Origin: Prosthecomicrobium sp. N25
GTDB lineage: Bacteria; Pseudomonadota; Alphaproteobacteria; Rhizobiales; Ancalomicrobiaceae
Assembly: GCF_037203705.1 (NCBI RefSeq)
Contig: NZ_JBBCAT010000001.1
Location: 3,011,418-3,075,417, forward strand
DNA length: 64,000 bases
Reading direction: 5' to 3'
A program made the position numbers and the translations under genes. Below the pieces are notes generated by a model. It worked only from the letters and a program-made list of their open reading frames with translations. It was not told the DNA's origin and made no database searches. Below, one piece after another: positions 50,753 to 62,319 of the stretch. Position 1 is the stretch's first letter; every line of letters begins with the position of its first letter.

Positions 50753-52060
50753 ATGGCCGACATGCAGGGCGCCCTCGGGGTGGACTTCGGCACCACCAAC
50801 ACGGTCCTCGCCGCCGCCGGCCCGGACGGCCCGACCGTACTCCCGTTCGACACCGGCGAGGGCCCGCTGACCGCGTTCCGGTCGGTCCTGTGCTTCTGGC
50901 AGGCGATGATCGAGGGCCGCGCCGAGCGGCGGGTCGAGACCGGGCCCTGGGCCCTCGACCGCTACGTGGCGGACCCGCACGATTGCCGCTTTCTGCAGAG
51001 TTTCAAGAGCTTCGCGGCGAGCCGCTCCTTCACGGACACGATGGTGTACGGCCGGCGGCTCACCTTCGAGGCCCTGCTCGCAACCTTCCTGGAGAGCCTC
51101 GCCGGCCACTACGGCGGCCGGATCCCGACCGGGGCCCGCGTCGTGGTCGGCCGGCCCGTCACCTTCGTGGGCGGCGCCCCCGACGAGGCGCTGGCGCTGG
51201 CGCGCTACGAGGCGGGCTTCCAGGCGGCGGGCTTCGACGAGATCCACTTCGTCTACGAGCCGGTCGCGGCCGCCTATTTCTTCGCCGAGCGCCTGGCGGC
51301 CGACGCGACCGTGCTGGTCGCCGACTTCGGCGGCGGCACCAGCGACTTCTCGGTCCTGCGCTTCGAGCGGCGCGGCGGCCGCCTCCACGCCGCCCCGCTC
51401 GGCGCCGCCGGCGTCGGCATCGCGGGCGACAGCTTCGACAGCCGCATCGTCGAGCATCTGGTCGGCCCGCGCATCGGCCGCGGCTCCGCCTACCGCTCCT
51501 TCGGCAAGGTGCTGCCGCTCCCGGTCCACTACTTCGCGGACTTCGCCCAGTGGCACACCCTGTCGCTTCTCAAGTCGCCCGCGACCTTACGCGAGCTGAG
51601 GGAACTCGCCCGCACGGCGACCGACCCGGAGGCCCTGGAGCGCTTCCTGACGCTCATCGAGGAGGATCTCGGCTACGCCCTCTACCGGGCGGTGGCGCGC
51701 ACCAAGCTCGCGTTGTCCGACGCCGACCGCGCGACCTTCGACTTCGCCGCGGAAGGCATCGCGATCCGGGCCGAGGTCCGCCGCGCCGACTTCGAGGCCT
51801 GGATCGCCGGCGACCTCGCCCGGATCGCCGCCGCCGTCGACGCGGCCCTCGACCGGGCCGGCACGCCGGCCGCCGCCATCGACCGCGTGTTCCTGACCGG
51901 CGGCACCTCCTACGTGCCCGCCGTCCGCCGGCTCTTCGCCGAGCGCTTCGGGACGGAGCGGATGGAGTCCGGCAACGAATTCGATTCGATCGCCGCCGGC
52001 CTCGCCCTCATCGCCCGCGAGCCGGATCTCGAGGCCTGGACGGCCCCGCGCCCGGCCTGA
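50753..52060 (+). CDS. Hsp70-like ATPase without substrate-binding domain
   Basis: A 435-residue protein with the actin/Hsp70 nucleotide-binding fold: phosphate 1 GVDFGTTNTVLAA (9-21), connect 1 FVYEPVAAAYFFA (about 165-177), phosphate 2 VADFGGGTSDFSVL (about 188-201) and the adenosine motif FLTGGTSYVPAVRRLF near 380. It ends there, so the C-terminal peptide-binding domain of DnaK is absent, as in E. coli YegD. Its role is unknown. GGGAG lies six bases before the ATG. It converges with the cyclophilin gene, with four bases between the stops. Confidence 0.88.
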   Translation: MADMQGALGVDFGTTNTVLAAAGPDGPTVLPFDTGEGPLTAFRSVLCFWQAMIEGRAERRVETGPWALDRYVADPHDCRFLQSFKSFAASRSFTDTMVYGRRLTFEALLATFLESLAGHYGGRIPTGARVVVGRPVTFVGGAPDEALALARYEAGFQAAGFDEIHFVYEPVAAAYFFAERLAADATVLVADFGGGTSDFSVLRFERRGGRLHAAPLGAAGVGIAGDSFDSRIVEHLVGPRIGRGSAYRSFGKVLPLPVHYFADFAQWHTLSLLKSPATLRELRELARTATDPEALERFLTLIEEDLGYALYRAVARTKLALSDADRATFDFAAEGIAIRAEVRRADFEAWIAGDLARIAAAVDAALDRAGTPAAAIDRVFLTGGTSYVPAVRRLFAERFGTERMESGNEFDSIAAGLALIAREPDLEAWTAPRPA

Positions 52061-52064
52061 CGCC

Positions 52065-52628
52065 TCACTTGGCGTCCTTGGCCACCTGCATCTTCACGAT
52101 CACGTCGGGATTGGCGACCGTGCCGTTCTGCGCCTTCTCGCCCTTCTTGATCTTGTCGACGAACTCCATGCCCTGCACGACCTCGCCGAACACGGTGTAC
52201 TGGCCGTTCAGCCAGCTCGAATCCGCGAAGGTGATGAAGAACTGCGAGTTGGCGCTGTTCGGGCTCTGCGACCGCGCCATGCCGAGCACCCCGCGCTTGA
52301 ACGGGGTCGGGGTGAACTCGGCGTTGAGCGCCGGCAGGGTCGAGCCGCCGGTGCCGTCGCCCTTCGGGTCGCCGGTCTGGGCCATGAAGCCGTCGATCAC
52401 CCGGTGGAACTTCAGGCCGTCGTAGAAGCCCTGCCGGGTCAGGGTCTTGATCCGCTCCACGTGCTTCGGCGCGAGGTCCGGCCGGAGCTTGATGACGACG
52501 CGGCCGTCCTTCAGGTCCAGGTAGAGGGTGTTCTCCGGGTCGGTCGCCCCTTGCGCGGACGCAGGCACGAGGCCGGCGAGCCCGATCGGGGCGGCGAGGA
52601 GGGCGGCGAGGAGGGTCCGGCGCAGCAT
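52065..52628 (-). CDS. exported cyclophilin-type peptidyl-prolyl isomerase
   Basis: A 187-residue PPIase with a signal peptide (MLRRTLLAALLAAPIGLAGL, cleavage near ASA|QG at residue 25), so it acts in the periplasm. The cyclophilin core has the family signature FHRVIDGFMAQTGDP and MARSQSPNSANSQFFIT. It follows coaD after 29 bases on the same strand, a pairing also seen in related bacteria. Confidence 0.93.
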   Translation of the reverse strand: MLRRTLLAALLAAPIGLAGLVPASAQGATDPENTLYLDLKDGRVVIKLRPDLAPKHVERIKTLTRQGFYDGLKFHRVIDGFMAQTGDPKGDGTGGSTLPALNAEFTPTPFKRGVLGMARSQSPNSANSQFFITFADSSWLNGQYTVFGEVVQGMEFVDKIKKGEKAQNGTVANPDVIVKMQVAKDAK

Positions 52629-52657
52629 GGTCGTCCTTGTCGGATGGAGGGGCGGCT

Positions 52658-53152
52658 TCAGCGGCCCGTGCGGGCCGCCAGACGGGCCGCGACGCCCGCC
52701 GGCACGAAGGCCGAGACGTCGCCGCCCATCGCGGCGATCTGCCGGACCAGCGTGGCGGTGATGTGGCGGACGGCGGGCGAGGCCGGCAGGAAGACGGTGC
52801 GGATCGCAGGCGCCATGATGCCGTTCATGCCGGCCATCTGCATCTCGTAGTCGAGGTCCGTGCCGTCGCGCAGGCCCCGGATCAGGATCGTCGCGCCCTC
52901 ATCGCGCGCCGCCGTCACCACGAGGCCCTTGAAGGCGATGACCGAGACCCGGCCCTGGTCGGCGCCGATCCCGGCGACCGCCTCGCGGATCATCGCCTCG
53001 CGCTCGGCGAAGTCGAACAGCGGCGCCTTGGCGGGGTGGACCCCGATGGCGACCGCCACGGAATCGGCGAGGTCGAGCGCCTGGGCCAGGATGTCGACGT
53101 GGCCGTTCGTGACGGGGTCGAAGGAGCCGGGATAGAGGGCCTTGCGGGTCAT
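52658..53152 (-). CDS. coaD: phosphopantetheine adenylyltransferase
   Basis: CoaD adenylates 4'-phosphopantetheine in coenzyme A synthesis. From ATG 53152 it has 164 residues, the family length. It carries the nucleotidyltransferase motif [15 protein letters not shown] with His18, the substrate loop near [12 protein letters not shown] and the ISSTxVR-like signature region [12 protein letters not shown]. The frame upstream is repetitive and rejected. Translation is probably coupled to the exported cyclophilin downstream. Confidence 0.96.
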   Translation of the reverse strand: MTRKALYPGSFDPVTNGHVDILAQALDLADSVAVAIGVHPAKAPLFDFAEREAMIREAVAGIGADQGRVSVIAFKGLVVTAARDEGATILIRGLRDGTDLDYEMQMAGMNGIMAPAIRTVFLPASPAVRHITATLVRQIAAMGGDVSAFVPAGVAARLAARTGR

Positions 53153-53204
53153 GAGTCTCAGTAGCGCGGCCTTCCCCGCCCCGCAAGGCATGCCGCCCGG
53201 CCCC

Positions 53205-53267
53205 GACTTGTTTCGTCCCGCCCCCGGATTGTTGCGTCCCGCCCCGCGGGTGTTGCGGCCTCGAAAC
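53205..53267. repeat. three imperfect 21-bp tandem repeats
   Basis: Three consecutive 21-base units (53205-53225, 53226-53246, 53247-53267) share the core TTGTTnCGTCCCGCCCC; the first two differ at about five positions and the third is more diverged. They lie in the leader region upstream of coaD. Confidence 0.55.
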
Positions 53268-53416
53268 CCGATTTCGCGAAGGACGTAAAACGGACGACAC
53301 GGGAGGCCCCTATCGTCGTCGACATCAGAGATGAAGACGAGATGAACACCCCGCACCGAGACCGTTCACGACGGGCGTGATTAGGTCGGTGCCATCGAGA
53401 CGCCACGGAGCCTGAG

Positions 53417-53683
53417 ATGAGCCTCCTCAAGACCCTTCCCACGATCGCCGCCCTGGCCTGGATCGCCGGTCCGATCGTCCTCGGCGCCAGCGCCGAGACG
53501 CCGGTCGCCGCCGAGACCCCCGCGATCGTCAAGTCTGACCGCATCGCCGACGCCTTCGCGCTGTTCGACAGCGGCAAGGCCGGCCCCGAGACGGTCCGCA
53601 CGATCACCGTGGAGACCCGCGACGAGGCCAACCAGACCTCGACCCTGACCCGCATCCCCGTCGTGGAGACCGCCAGCCGGTGA
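53417..53683 (+). CDS. small exported protein of unknown function
   Basis: An 88-residue protein with a signal peptide (MSLLKTLPTIAALAWIAGPI, cleavage near ASA|ET at residue 26) and a mature part of about 62 residues: an Ala/Pro/Glu-rich start, then DRIADAFALFDSGKAGPETV and a beta-like TITVETRDE stretch. No cysteines. No family is recognised. GGAG lies upstream and a strong terminator follows about 150 bases later, supporting a real gene. It is divergent from coaD. Confidence 0.6.
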   Translation: MSLLKTLPTIAALAWIAGPIVLGASAETPVAAETPAIVKSDRIADAFALFDSGKAGPETVRTITVETRDEANQTSTLTRIPVVETASR

Positions 53684-53831
53684 CACGACCACCCTTTGGA
53701 GGCCGGGGCGGCACCCCACCCGCACCCCTGACCATCGCCGCCTCGGTCTCCAAGACCCCTGGAAGTCCCGCCCGCTGACCCCGGGCGTCCTTGGATCCCC
53801 CCTTCGTGGCTAGCCATCCAGCCACCACCTC

Positions 53832-53866
53832 GGCCGCGCTCCCTGACGAGCGCGGCCTTTTTCTTT
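53832..53866 (+). terminator. intrinsic terminator
   Basis: A perfect 10-bp stem GGCCGCGCTC/GAGCGCGGCC with a 6-base loop, followed by TTTTTCTTT. It ends the transcript of the small exported protein gene. Confidence 0.93.
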
Positions 53867-53912
53867 GTGCAGCCGCTCGCCGCCGCGCCGCCTCCGCCCT
53901 ACCTGCCGGCCG

Positions 53913-54398
53913 ATGAACGCCCCGACCCGAGCCTGCACGATCCGCCTCCTCGGCCCCGGCGACCTCGAACACGTCGAGGCCCTGCTGACCGTCTTCGGCG
54001 AGGCTTTCGGCGAGCCCGAGACCTACGGCGCGGCCCGGCCGGACGCGGCCTATCTCCGGCGGCTGCTCGCGCGCGATTCGGTCATCGTCTTCGTCGCGCT
54101 GGCGGAAGGCGCCGTCGTCGGCGGCCTCGTCGCCTACGAGCTGCCGAAGATCGAGCAGGCGCGCAGCGAAATCTATCTCTACGACCTCGCGGTCGCCGAG
54201 CCCTTCCGCCGGCAGGGGATCGCCACGGCCCTGATCGAAGCTTTGCGGACCGAGGCGGCCGCCCGGGGCGCCTGGGTGATCTTCGTGCAGGCCGACTACG
54301 TCGACCCGCCCGCGATCGCGCTTTACGAGAAGCTCGGCACCCGCGAGGAGGTGCTGCACTTCGACATCCCGGTGCCCGGGCCGAAGCGCGGGCCCTGA
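53913..54398 (+). CDS. AAC(3)-I-like GNAT acetyltransferase
   Basis: A 161-residue GNAT-fold enzyme that closely follows the aminoglycoside 3-N-acetyltransferase AAC(3)-I pattern: FGEPETY, YLRRLLARDS, VVGGLVAYELPKIEQARSEI, YLYDLAVAEPFRRQGIATAL (the acetyl-CoA site, about 99-109), VIFVQADYVDPPAIALYEKL and HFDIPVPG. AAC(3)-I enzymes acetylate gentamicin-like aminoglycosides; whether this chromosomal protein does is unknown. Codon use looks native and no integron is nearby. ATG 53913 is the first start after the preceding terminator; its ribosome site is weak. Confidence 0.85.
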   Translation: MNAPTRACTIRLLGPGDLEHVEALLTVFGEAFGEPETYGAARPDAAYLRRLLARDSVIVFVALAEGAVVGGLVAYELPKIEQARSEIYLYDLAVAEPFRRQGIATALIEALRTEAAARGAWVIFVQADYVDPPAIALYEKLGTREEVLHFDIPVPGPKRGP

Positions 54399-54408
54399 CC
54401 GCCCGGCC

Positions 54409-55596
54409 TCAGCCGCGCCAGCGCGCGAGCGCCAGCATGGCCCCGCCCGCCACCAGCCCCCAGAGCGCGCCGCCGATGCCGAGGAACGACACGCCCGAGG
54501 CCGTCACCACGAATGTGACGATCGCGGCCTCGAGCCGCTTCGGGTCCGCGACCGCCCCGGTCAGCGCCGCGCCCAGCGAGCCGAGGAGCGCCAGCCCCGC
54601 CACGGCCTGGATCAGGATCGGCGGCGAAGCGCCGAGGAACGCCGTCGCCGCGACCGCCGTCAGCCCGAAGCCGAGATAGGCGCAGGCCGCCACCGCCGCC
54701 GCCCACCAGCGCCGGCGCGGGTCCGAATCGGCGTCGGGCCCGGCGCAGAGCGCGGCCGTGATGGCGGCGAGGTTCAGGGCGTGGCCGCCGAAGGGGGCGA
54801 CCAGGATGCTGGCGAGGCCGGTCGCCCGGAACAGGAGCCCCGGGTCCGGCCGGTAGCCGTTGACGGCCAGGATCGCGATGCCGGGGATGTTCTGCGACGC
54901 CATGGTGACGATGAAGAGCGGGATCGCGATCGCGGTCACGGCCTGGAGCGTCAGCGTCGGGGTGACCAGGATCGGATGCGGCGCAAGCGGCCCGAGGTCC
55001 GCGAGGGTCACCCGGGTGGTCGCCGCGATCAGCACGGCGGCGACGAGGACGGCGGCCGGGACGGCGAGGAGCCGGTTCACCCGCGCCACCACCGCCCAGG
55101 CGAGCACGATCGGCAGGCCGAGCGCCGCGTTCTCGGCGACGGCACGGACCGGCGCCGTGCACAGCCCGAAGAGCACGCCGCCCAGCATGGCGCTGGCGAG
55201 CGGGGTCGGGATCGCCGAGACCGCCCGCCCGAGCGGCTTCCACGTGCCGGCGAGCACGATCAGCACGCCCGAGACCAGGAAGCCCCCGACCGCCGCCGGA
55301 AACCCGCCCGCCACCGCCCCGGTCGCGACCAGGAGCGCCGCCCCCGGCGTCGACCAGGCGACCGACACCGGCATCCTGAGCCGCCAGGAGAGCATCAGCG
55401 CGAAAACCGCCTTGCCGATCAGCAGCGCCATCAACCCCGAAGCCGCCTCCGCCTGCGTCGCCCCCACCGCCATCAACCCCTGTACGGCGACCGCGAAGGA
55501 GCTCGCGAACCCCACGAAGGCGGCCAGCAGGCCGGCGGAGACGGCGGCGAGGGAGGGAAACGGGCTCGGCGGCGAGGCGGCGGCGCTTTCGGACAT
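54409..55596 (-). CDS. benE: BenE family benzoate/proton symporter-like transporter
   Basis: A 395-residue inner-membrane protein of the BenE family with about 12 helices. Typical motifs: GFASSFAVAVQGLMAVGATQ near the start, WSTPGAALL, the SxP region MASQNIPGIAILAVNGY and APFGGHALNLAAITAALCAG (about 262-281). In E. coli-like bacteria BenE is linked to benzoate uptake, but no benzoate catabolic genes are visible here, so the substrate is uncertain. It converges with the acetyltransferase gene, with ten bases between. Confidence 0.88.
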   Translation of the reverse strand: MSESAAASPPSPFPSLAAVSAGLLAAFVGFASSFAVAVQGLMAVGATQAEAASGLMALLIGKAVFALMLSWRLRMPVSVAWSTPGAALLVATGAVAGGFPAAVGGFLVSGVLIVLAGTWKPLGRAVSAIPTPLASAMLGGVLFGLCTAPVRAVAENAALGLPIVLAWAVVARVNRLLAVPAAVLVAAVLIAATTRVTLADLGPLAPHPILVTPTLTLQAVTAIAIPLFIVTMASQNIPGIAILAVNGYRPDPGLLFRATGLASILVAPFGGHALNLAAITAALCAGPDADSDPRRRWWAAAVAACAYLGFGLTAVAATAFLGASPPILIQAVAGLALLGSLGAALTGAVADPKRLEAAIVTFVVTASGVSFLGIGGALWGLVAGGAMLALARWRG

Positions 55597-55684
55597 GGTC
55601 CTGCTTCTAGGCCAATCCGGGCGCGCCGTTAAGGTCGGGCTGCTGCGCCGTCAGAGGCTGGACGGATCGGGGGCCCAGGCCCGC

Positions 55685-56320
55685 TCACACCGACGGCTCA
55701 GCCGCCTCCGCGCGGTCCCGTTCCCGCTTGCGCCGCCGGTTCTCCGCACGCTGCTTCTCCCAGGCGCGGCCCTCGGTCCATTCGATCCACCAGCGGCGCG
55801 GGGCGGAGACCTCGGCGGGCCAAGTCTTGAAGGCACACCAGCCGGGGAACTGGGCCTTGACGGGGCGCAGGCCGGGGAAGAAGCGGGAGAGGCGGTTCTG
55901 CCACCACGGGGCGTCGTGCAGGCTCAGGTGGGCGTTGCGGCCGTCGAGCAGGGTCGCCCGGGCGGGCTTCATGTCGATGACGTGGATCTGGTGGCGGCCG
56001 AGCCGGGCGAGCTCGGCCAGCACCGCGTCGAGCTCGTCGTCCGGGATGTGCTCGAGCACGTCGCAGCTCATGGCGAGCTCGAACGTCTTCTCCGGGACCT
56101 TGTCGATCCCGGCGACCGCCGGGTCGAAGCGTGCCACCTCCGGGCAGCCGACCTTGGCGGCCACCCGGCTGGAGATCTCGCTGCGGCCCGCCCCGTAGTC
56201 GATCAGCGACGCCGGCCTGAGGGCCATGATGTGCGGCAGGATCGTCGCCATGTGGCGGCCGCCGAAGCCGTACTGGGTGGCATGCAGGTGCCGGTAGTCC
56301 TCGACGTACTTGCGTTCCAT
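55685..56320 (-). CDS. class I SAM-dependent methyltransferase
   Basis: A 211-residue methyltransferase. Motif I reads SLIDYGAGRS (about 38-47), with the post-I acidic region PEVARFDPAV and motif II MSCDVLEHIPDDELDAVL near 82-99. The C-terminus is basic, rich in Arg and Trp (RRWWIEW, RRRKRERDR), which suggests a nucleic-acid or ribosome partner, but the substrate is unknown. ATG 56320 lies five bases after GAGG; a GTG precedes it directly. It lies 75 bases downstream of gyrA on the same strand and may be co-transcribed. Confidence 0.85.
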   Translation of the reverse strand: MERKYVEDYRHLHATQYGFGGRHMATILPHIMALRPASLIDYGAGRSEISSRVAAKVGCPEVARFDPAVAGIDKVPEKTFELAMSCDVLEHIPDDELDAVLAELARLGRHQIHVIDMKPARATLLDGRNAHLSLHDAPWWQNRLSRFFPGLRPVKAQFPGWCAFKTWPAEVSAPRRWWIEWTEGRAWEKQRAENRRRKRERDRAEAAEPSV

Positions 56321-56395
56321 CACGACCTCGATGCGGACAGGGCCGGCGGACGCGGCCGGATCGGCGGCTGACGCGCCGCCGAGGACGGGCGGGGC

Positions 56396-59212
<2,817 letters not shown>

Positions 59213-59260
59213 GTCTCGTCTCTTCACTCGGGCGGCGCTGCCGCCGGGGTCGGGGGCCCC

Positions 59261-59290
59261 TCTATAGGCGATTCCGTGCGCGGGCGCCAA
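59261..59290 (-). promoter_or_regulatory. predicted gyrA promoter
   Basis: On the minus strand TTGGCG (59290-59285), an 18-base spacer and TATAGA (59266-59261) form a good sigma-70 promoter. Transcription would begin near 59254, which excludes the ATG at 59290 and supports a start at 59227 or 59212. Confidence 0.65.
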
Positions 59291-59441
59291 TTCGCAGGGA
59301 CGTCACTCTGGATTCCGGGCGCGCCCGCACGTGCCTGCGCGCGAGGAGGGTGAACCGGACCCGCGTGGCGCATTCATGGCGAGTTCAGGGCGGATGCGGC
59401 TCGATCGGGGGAGCCTGCGTGCTCTCGTCCGGGACCGATCC

Positions 59442-62141
59442 ATGCCCCTCGCCCTCCGCCCCCTGCTCGCCCGCTGCCTCGCCGGCGGGGCCGCGTGCCT
59501 CGTCGTCGCCGCGGCCGTTCCGGCCGGGGCCGAGACCGCGCCGAAGCGCGTGGCCCTCGTCCTCGGCAACGGCGCCTACAAGGCCCAGCCCGCCCTGCCC
59601 GGCGCGGTCGCGGACGCCCAGGCGGTCGCAGCCGCGGTGCGCCGGCTGGGCTTCGAGGTGATCGAGGCGACGGACCTCGACCGGCGGCGGACCGAGGAGA
59701 CCCTGGCGCGCTTCTACCGCGCCGTCGACGGCGCCGAGGTCGCCTTCGTGTACTACAGCGGCCACGCCCTCCAGGTCGGCGGGCGCAACCTTCTGCTCCC
59801 CGTCGACGCGGCGCTGGCCGGCCCCTACGACCTCGATTTCGAGACCGTGCCGCTCGCGGGCCTCATGGACTATCTGGCCGCCCACGCGCGGCGTCGGATG
59901 CTGGTGATCGACGCCGCCCGGGCGAACCGCGCCGTGGGCCGCGGCTTCGTCTCCGGCTCGGGAGAGATGGTCACGGCCGGCGAGGGCCTCGCGCCCCTTC
60001 CGGCGGGCGAGAACACCCTGGCGCTCGCCGCCGCCGCGCCGGGCCGGCTGGCGACCGCTCCGGCCGGGCCGGGCGGCGGCTCGGCCCTGACGGCGGCGCT
60101 CCTCGCGGAGATCGGCACCGCGGACCGGGGCGCGGCCGACATCCTCGCGCGCGTCGCCGAGGGCGTGCGGGCCCGGACGGGCGGTCGCGACGAACCGGCC
60201 CTCACCGGCACGTTGCCCCCCGCCGTCAGGCTGGCCGAACGGCGCGCCCTCGAGGGTTTCAAGCCGGTCTACCGCGTGCTGGCGCGCCGCGGCGAGCCGC
60301 TCACCCCCATGGACATGCCCGTCCCGGCCGCGCCGGGCGACCCGAGCCTCGCCCTCGTCTTCGAGCGCATGCCCGCCACGGGCGAGATCGTGCGGCTCAC
60401 GCGCGAGGCGGCGGCCGGCGGGCCCGTGTGGCCCGGCGACCGGATCCGGCGCGACGACTCCCCCGGCCTCGGCTTCCGCCAGCAGGCCGCCCCGCCGGAG
60501 CGGCGGCTGGACGCCGCCTTCCGCGTCGAGGGCGCGCTGACCCGGCCCGCCCAGGGGCGCATCGAGATCGAACTCACCGACGATGAGGCCGCCGTCGAGG
60601 CGTCGCGCCGACGCCGCACCGAGGAGGCGTCGGCCGCCGCCGCCGCCATCGACGACTTCGCCCGCCGCAACCCCGCCGTCGTGATCGACGTGCCGGTCGG
60701 CGTCGGCCCGCGGCCGATCCCCGTCGAGGTGCCCCTCGCCGGGACCGGGCGGGGCGAGGCGGAGGCGGGCGACGGCCCGCGCGCCGGGGTCGACCGCACC
60801 CCCGAGGCCGGCCGGCTCGCCGTCGGCGGCGTGCAGGTGGCTGCGAACGGGGCCTTCCCGCTCTCCGGCGTCGGCCAGCTCACCTTCGAGGCCCCGGTCG
60901 GCGCGGAGGGGAGCACCTCCACCATGACGCTCGCCGCGGCGGGCGGCGGACGCAGCGCCCGCGCCGAGGTAACCATCCGGGCGACCGTCACCGACTGCGA
61001 CCGCCTGGCCGGCGACCGGCTCGACCGCCAGGGCATCGCCGGCGGCGTCTTTCCCAACGAGATCGACCCGCAGCAGGCCGTGGCCGCCTGCCGGGCCGAC
61101 ATCGCCCGCTACGGCGAGATCCCCCGCTTCCGCCTGCAGCTCGGCCGCGCCCTCTTCGCCTCCCGGGACGCCGCCTCCGCGCGGCTCGAGTTCCAGCGCG
61201 CCGCCGACCTCGGCCATGCGCGCGCCTACTACTACCTCGGCTACCTGGAAGGCGTCGGCGCCGGGGGCACGATCGACAACGCCGCCGCCAACGCGCTCTT
61301 CCGCAAGGGCGCCGACCTCGGCGACGTCTACGCCACCTACTCGATCGGCAAGTCGACCTTCTACGGCCGCGGCCTGCCCAGGGACCCGAAGCGCGGGCTC
61401 GAGCTGCTGATGGCCTCCACGGAGGGCGGCCACACCTACGGGATGAACGAGCTCGGCGCCATCTTCGAGCGCGGCGACGGCGTGAAGCGCGACCTGGAGC
61501 GCGCGCGGCGCTGGTACGAGGCCGCGGCGGCGCTCGGCGACACCTACGGGCTCCACAACCTCGGGCTCCTGTACCTGAACGGAAAAGGCGTGCCGAAGGA
61601 CCTCCGCAAGGCCCGGGAGCTCTTCGAGAAGGCGGCCGCACAGGGCCACGCGGCGGCCACCAACGAGCTCGGCCGCCTCTTCTTCAACGGCTGGGGCGTG
61701 CCGAAGGACGTCCGCGCCGCGGCCGACCACTACCGCCGCGCCGCCGAGCTCGGCGAGCCCTACGCGGCCTATAGCTACGCCTGGATCCTCGGCACCGGCG
61801 CGCTCGGCGGCGGGGCCGACGAGGCCGGCGCGGCGCGCTACCTGGCCCTGTCGGTCGCCGTGCAGATCCAGCCCCGCCACGACATCGCCCGCGACGCAAG
61901 AACCTCCCTCGCCCGCCTCCCCGCCCGGGCCCGGCTCGCCGCCCTCGCCGAGGCGGTCCGCCGTTTGGACCCGGAGGCGGCCGGCCGGATCGGCGCCTCC
62001 CGGGCGGAACTCGACAGGCTGGTCGAGCGCCTGTCGCGGGCGGGCGTCGACCTCGCCGCCGGTGCGGACCTCGACGAGGTCCTGATCGGCGCGACCCGCG
62101 CGGCCTGGCTCAAGGACCGGCCCCGGCTCGACACCTTCTGA
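59442..62141 (+). CDS. exported caspase-fold protein with Sel1 repeats, catalytic Cys lost
   Basis: An 899-residue protein starting with a signal peptide (MPLALRPLLARCLAGGAACL, cleavage near AGA|ET). Residues about 35-240 are a C14 caspase-like (metacaspase/orthocaspase) domain: KRVALVLGNGAYK, PGAVADAQAVAAAVRRLGF and the histidine YYSGHALQVGGRN (His108). The usual cysteine motif DACRDNP reads DAARANR, so the catalytic Cys is Ala159 and the enzyme should be dead. A low-complexity linker and a beta-rich region follow, then about six Sel1-type repeats (about 560-800), which bind partner proteins. ATG 59376 is an alternative start with a weaker signal peptide. It is divergent from gyrA. Confidence 0.85.
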   Translation: MPLALRPLLARCLAGGAACLVVAAAVPAGAETAPKRVALVLGNGAYKAQPALPGAVADAQAVAAAVRRLGFEVIEATDLDRRRTEETLARFYRAVDGAEVAFVYYSGHALQVGGRNLLLPVDAALAGPYDLDFETVPLAGLMDYLAAHARRRMLVIDAARANRAVGRGFVSGSGEMVTAGEGLAPLPAGENTLALAAAAPGRLATAPAGPGGGSALTAALLAEIGTADRGAADILARVAEGVRARTGGRDEPALTGTLPPAVRLAERRALEGFKPVYRVLARRGEPLTPMDMPVPAAPGDPSLALVFERMPATGEIVRLTREAAAGGPVWPGDRIRRDDSPGLGFRQQAAPPERRLDAAFRVEGALTRPAQGRIEIELTDDEAAVEASRRRRTEEASAAAAAIDDFARRNPAVVIDVPVGVGPRPIPVEVPLAGTGRGEAEAGDGPRAGVDRTPEAGRLAVGGVQVAANGAFPLSGVGQLTFEAPVGAEGSTSTMTLAAAGGGRSARAEVTIRATVTDCDRLAGDRLDRQGIAGGVFPNEIDPQQAVAACRADIARYGEIPRFRLQLGRALFASRDAASARLEFQRAADLGHARAYYYLGYLEGVGAGGTIDNAAANALFRKGADLGDVYATYSIGKSTFYGRGLPRDPKRGLELLMASTEGGHTYGMNELGAIFERGDGVKRDLERARRWYEAAAALGDTYGLHNLGLLYLNGKGVPKDLRKARELFEKAAAQGHAAATNELGRLFFNGWGVPKDVRAAADHYRRAAELGEPYAAYSYAWILGTGALGGGADEAGAARYLALSVAVQIQPRHDIARDARTSLARLPARARLAALAEAVRRLDPEAAGRIGASRAELDRLVERLSRAGVDLAAGADLDEVLIGATRAAWLKDRPRLDTF

Positions 62142-62319
62142 AGACGCCGTTCAGGGCGGGTTCAGCGCGGGGGCCGTAACGTCAGGAGAACGGCCGGGCG
62201 CGACGCCCCGCCACTCCCATCCGGATACCGACCGAAAGCGCCGGGCGCGAATGCGCGCCCGAACGGATCCTCATGCGCTGCCCCCGGGCCGCGCGGCCAA
62301 CCGACGAGGAGTTCGATCC

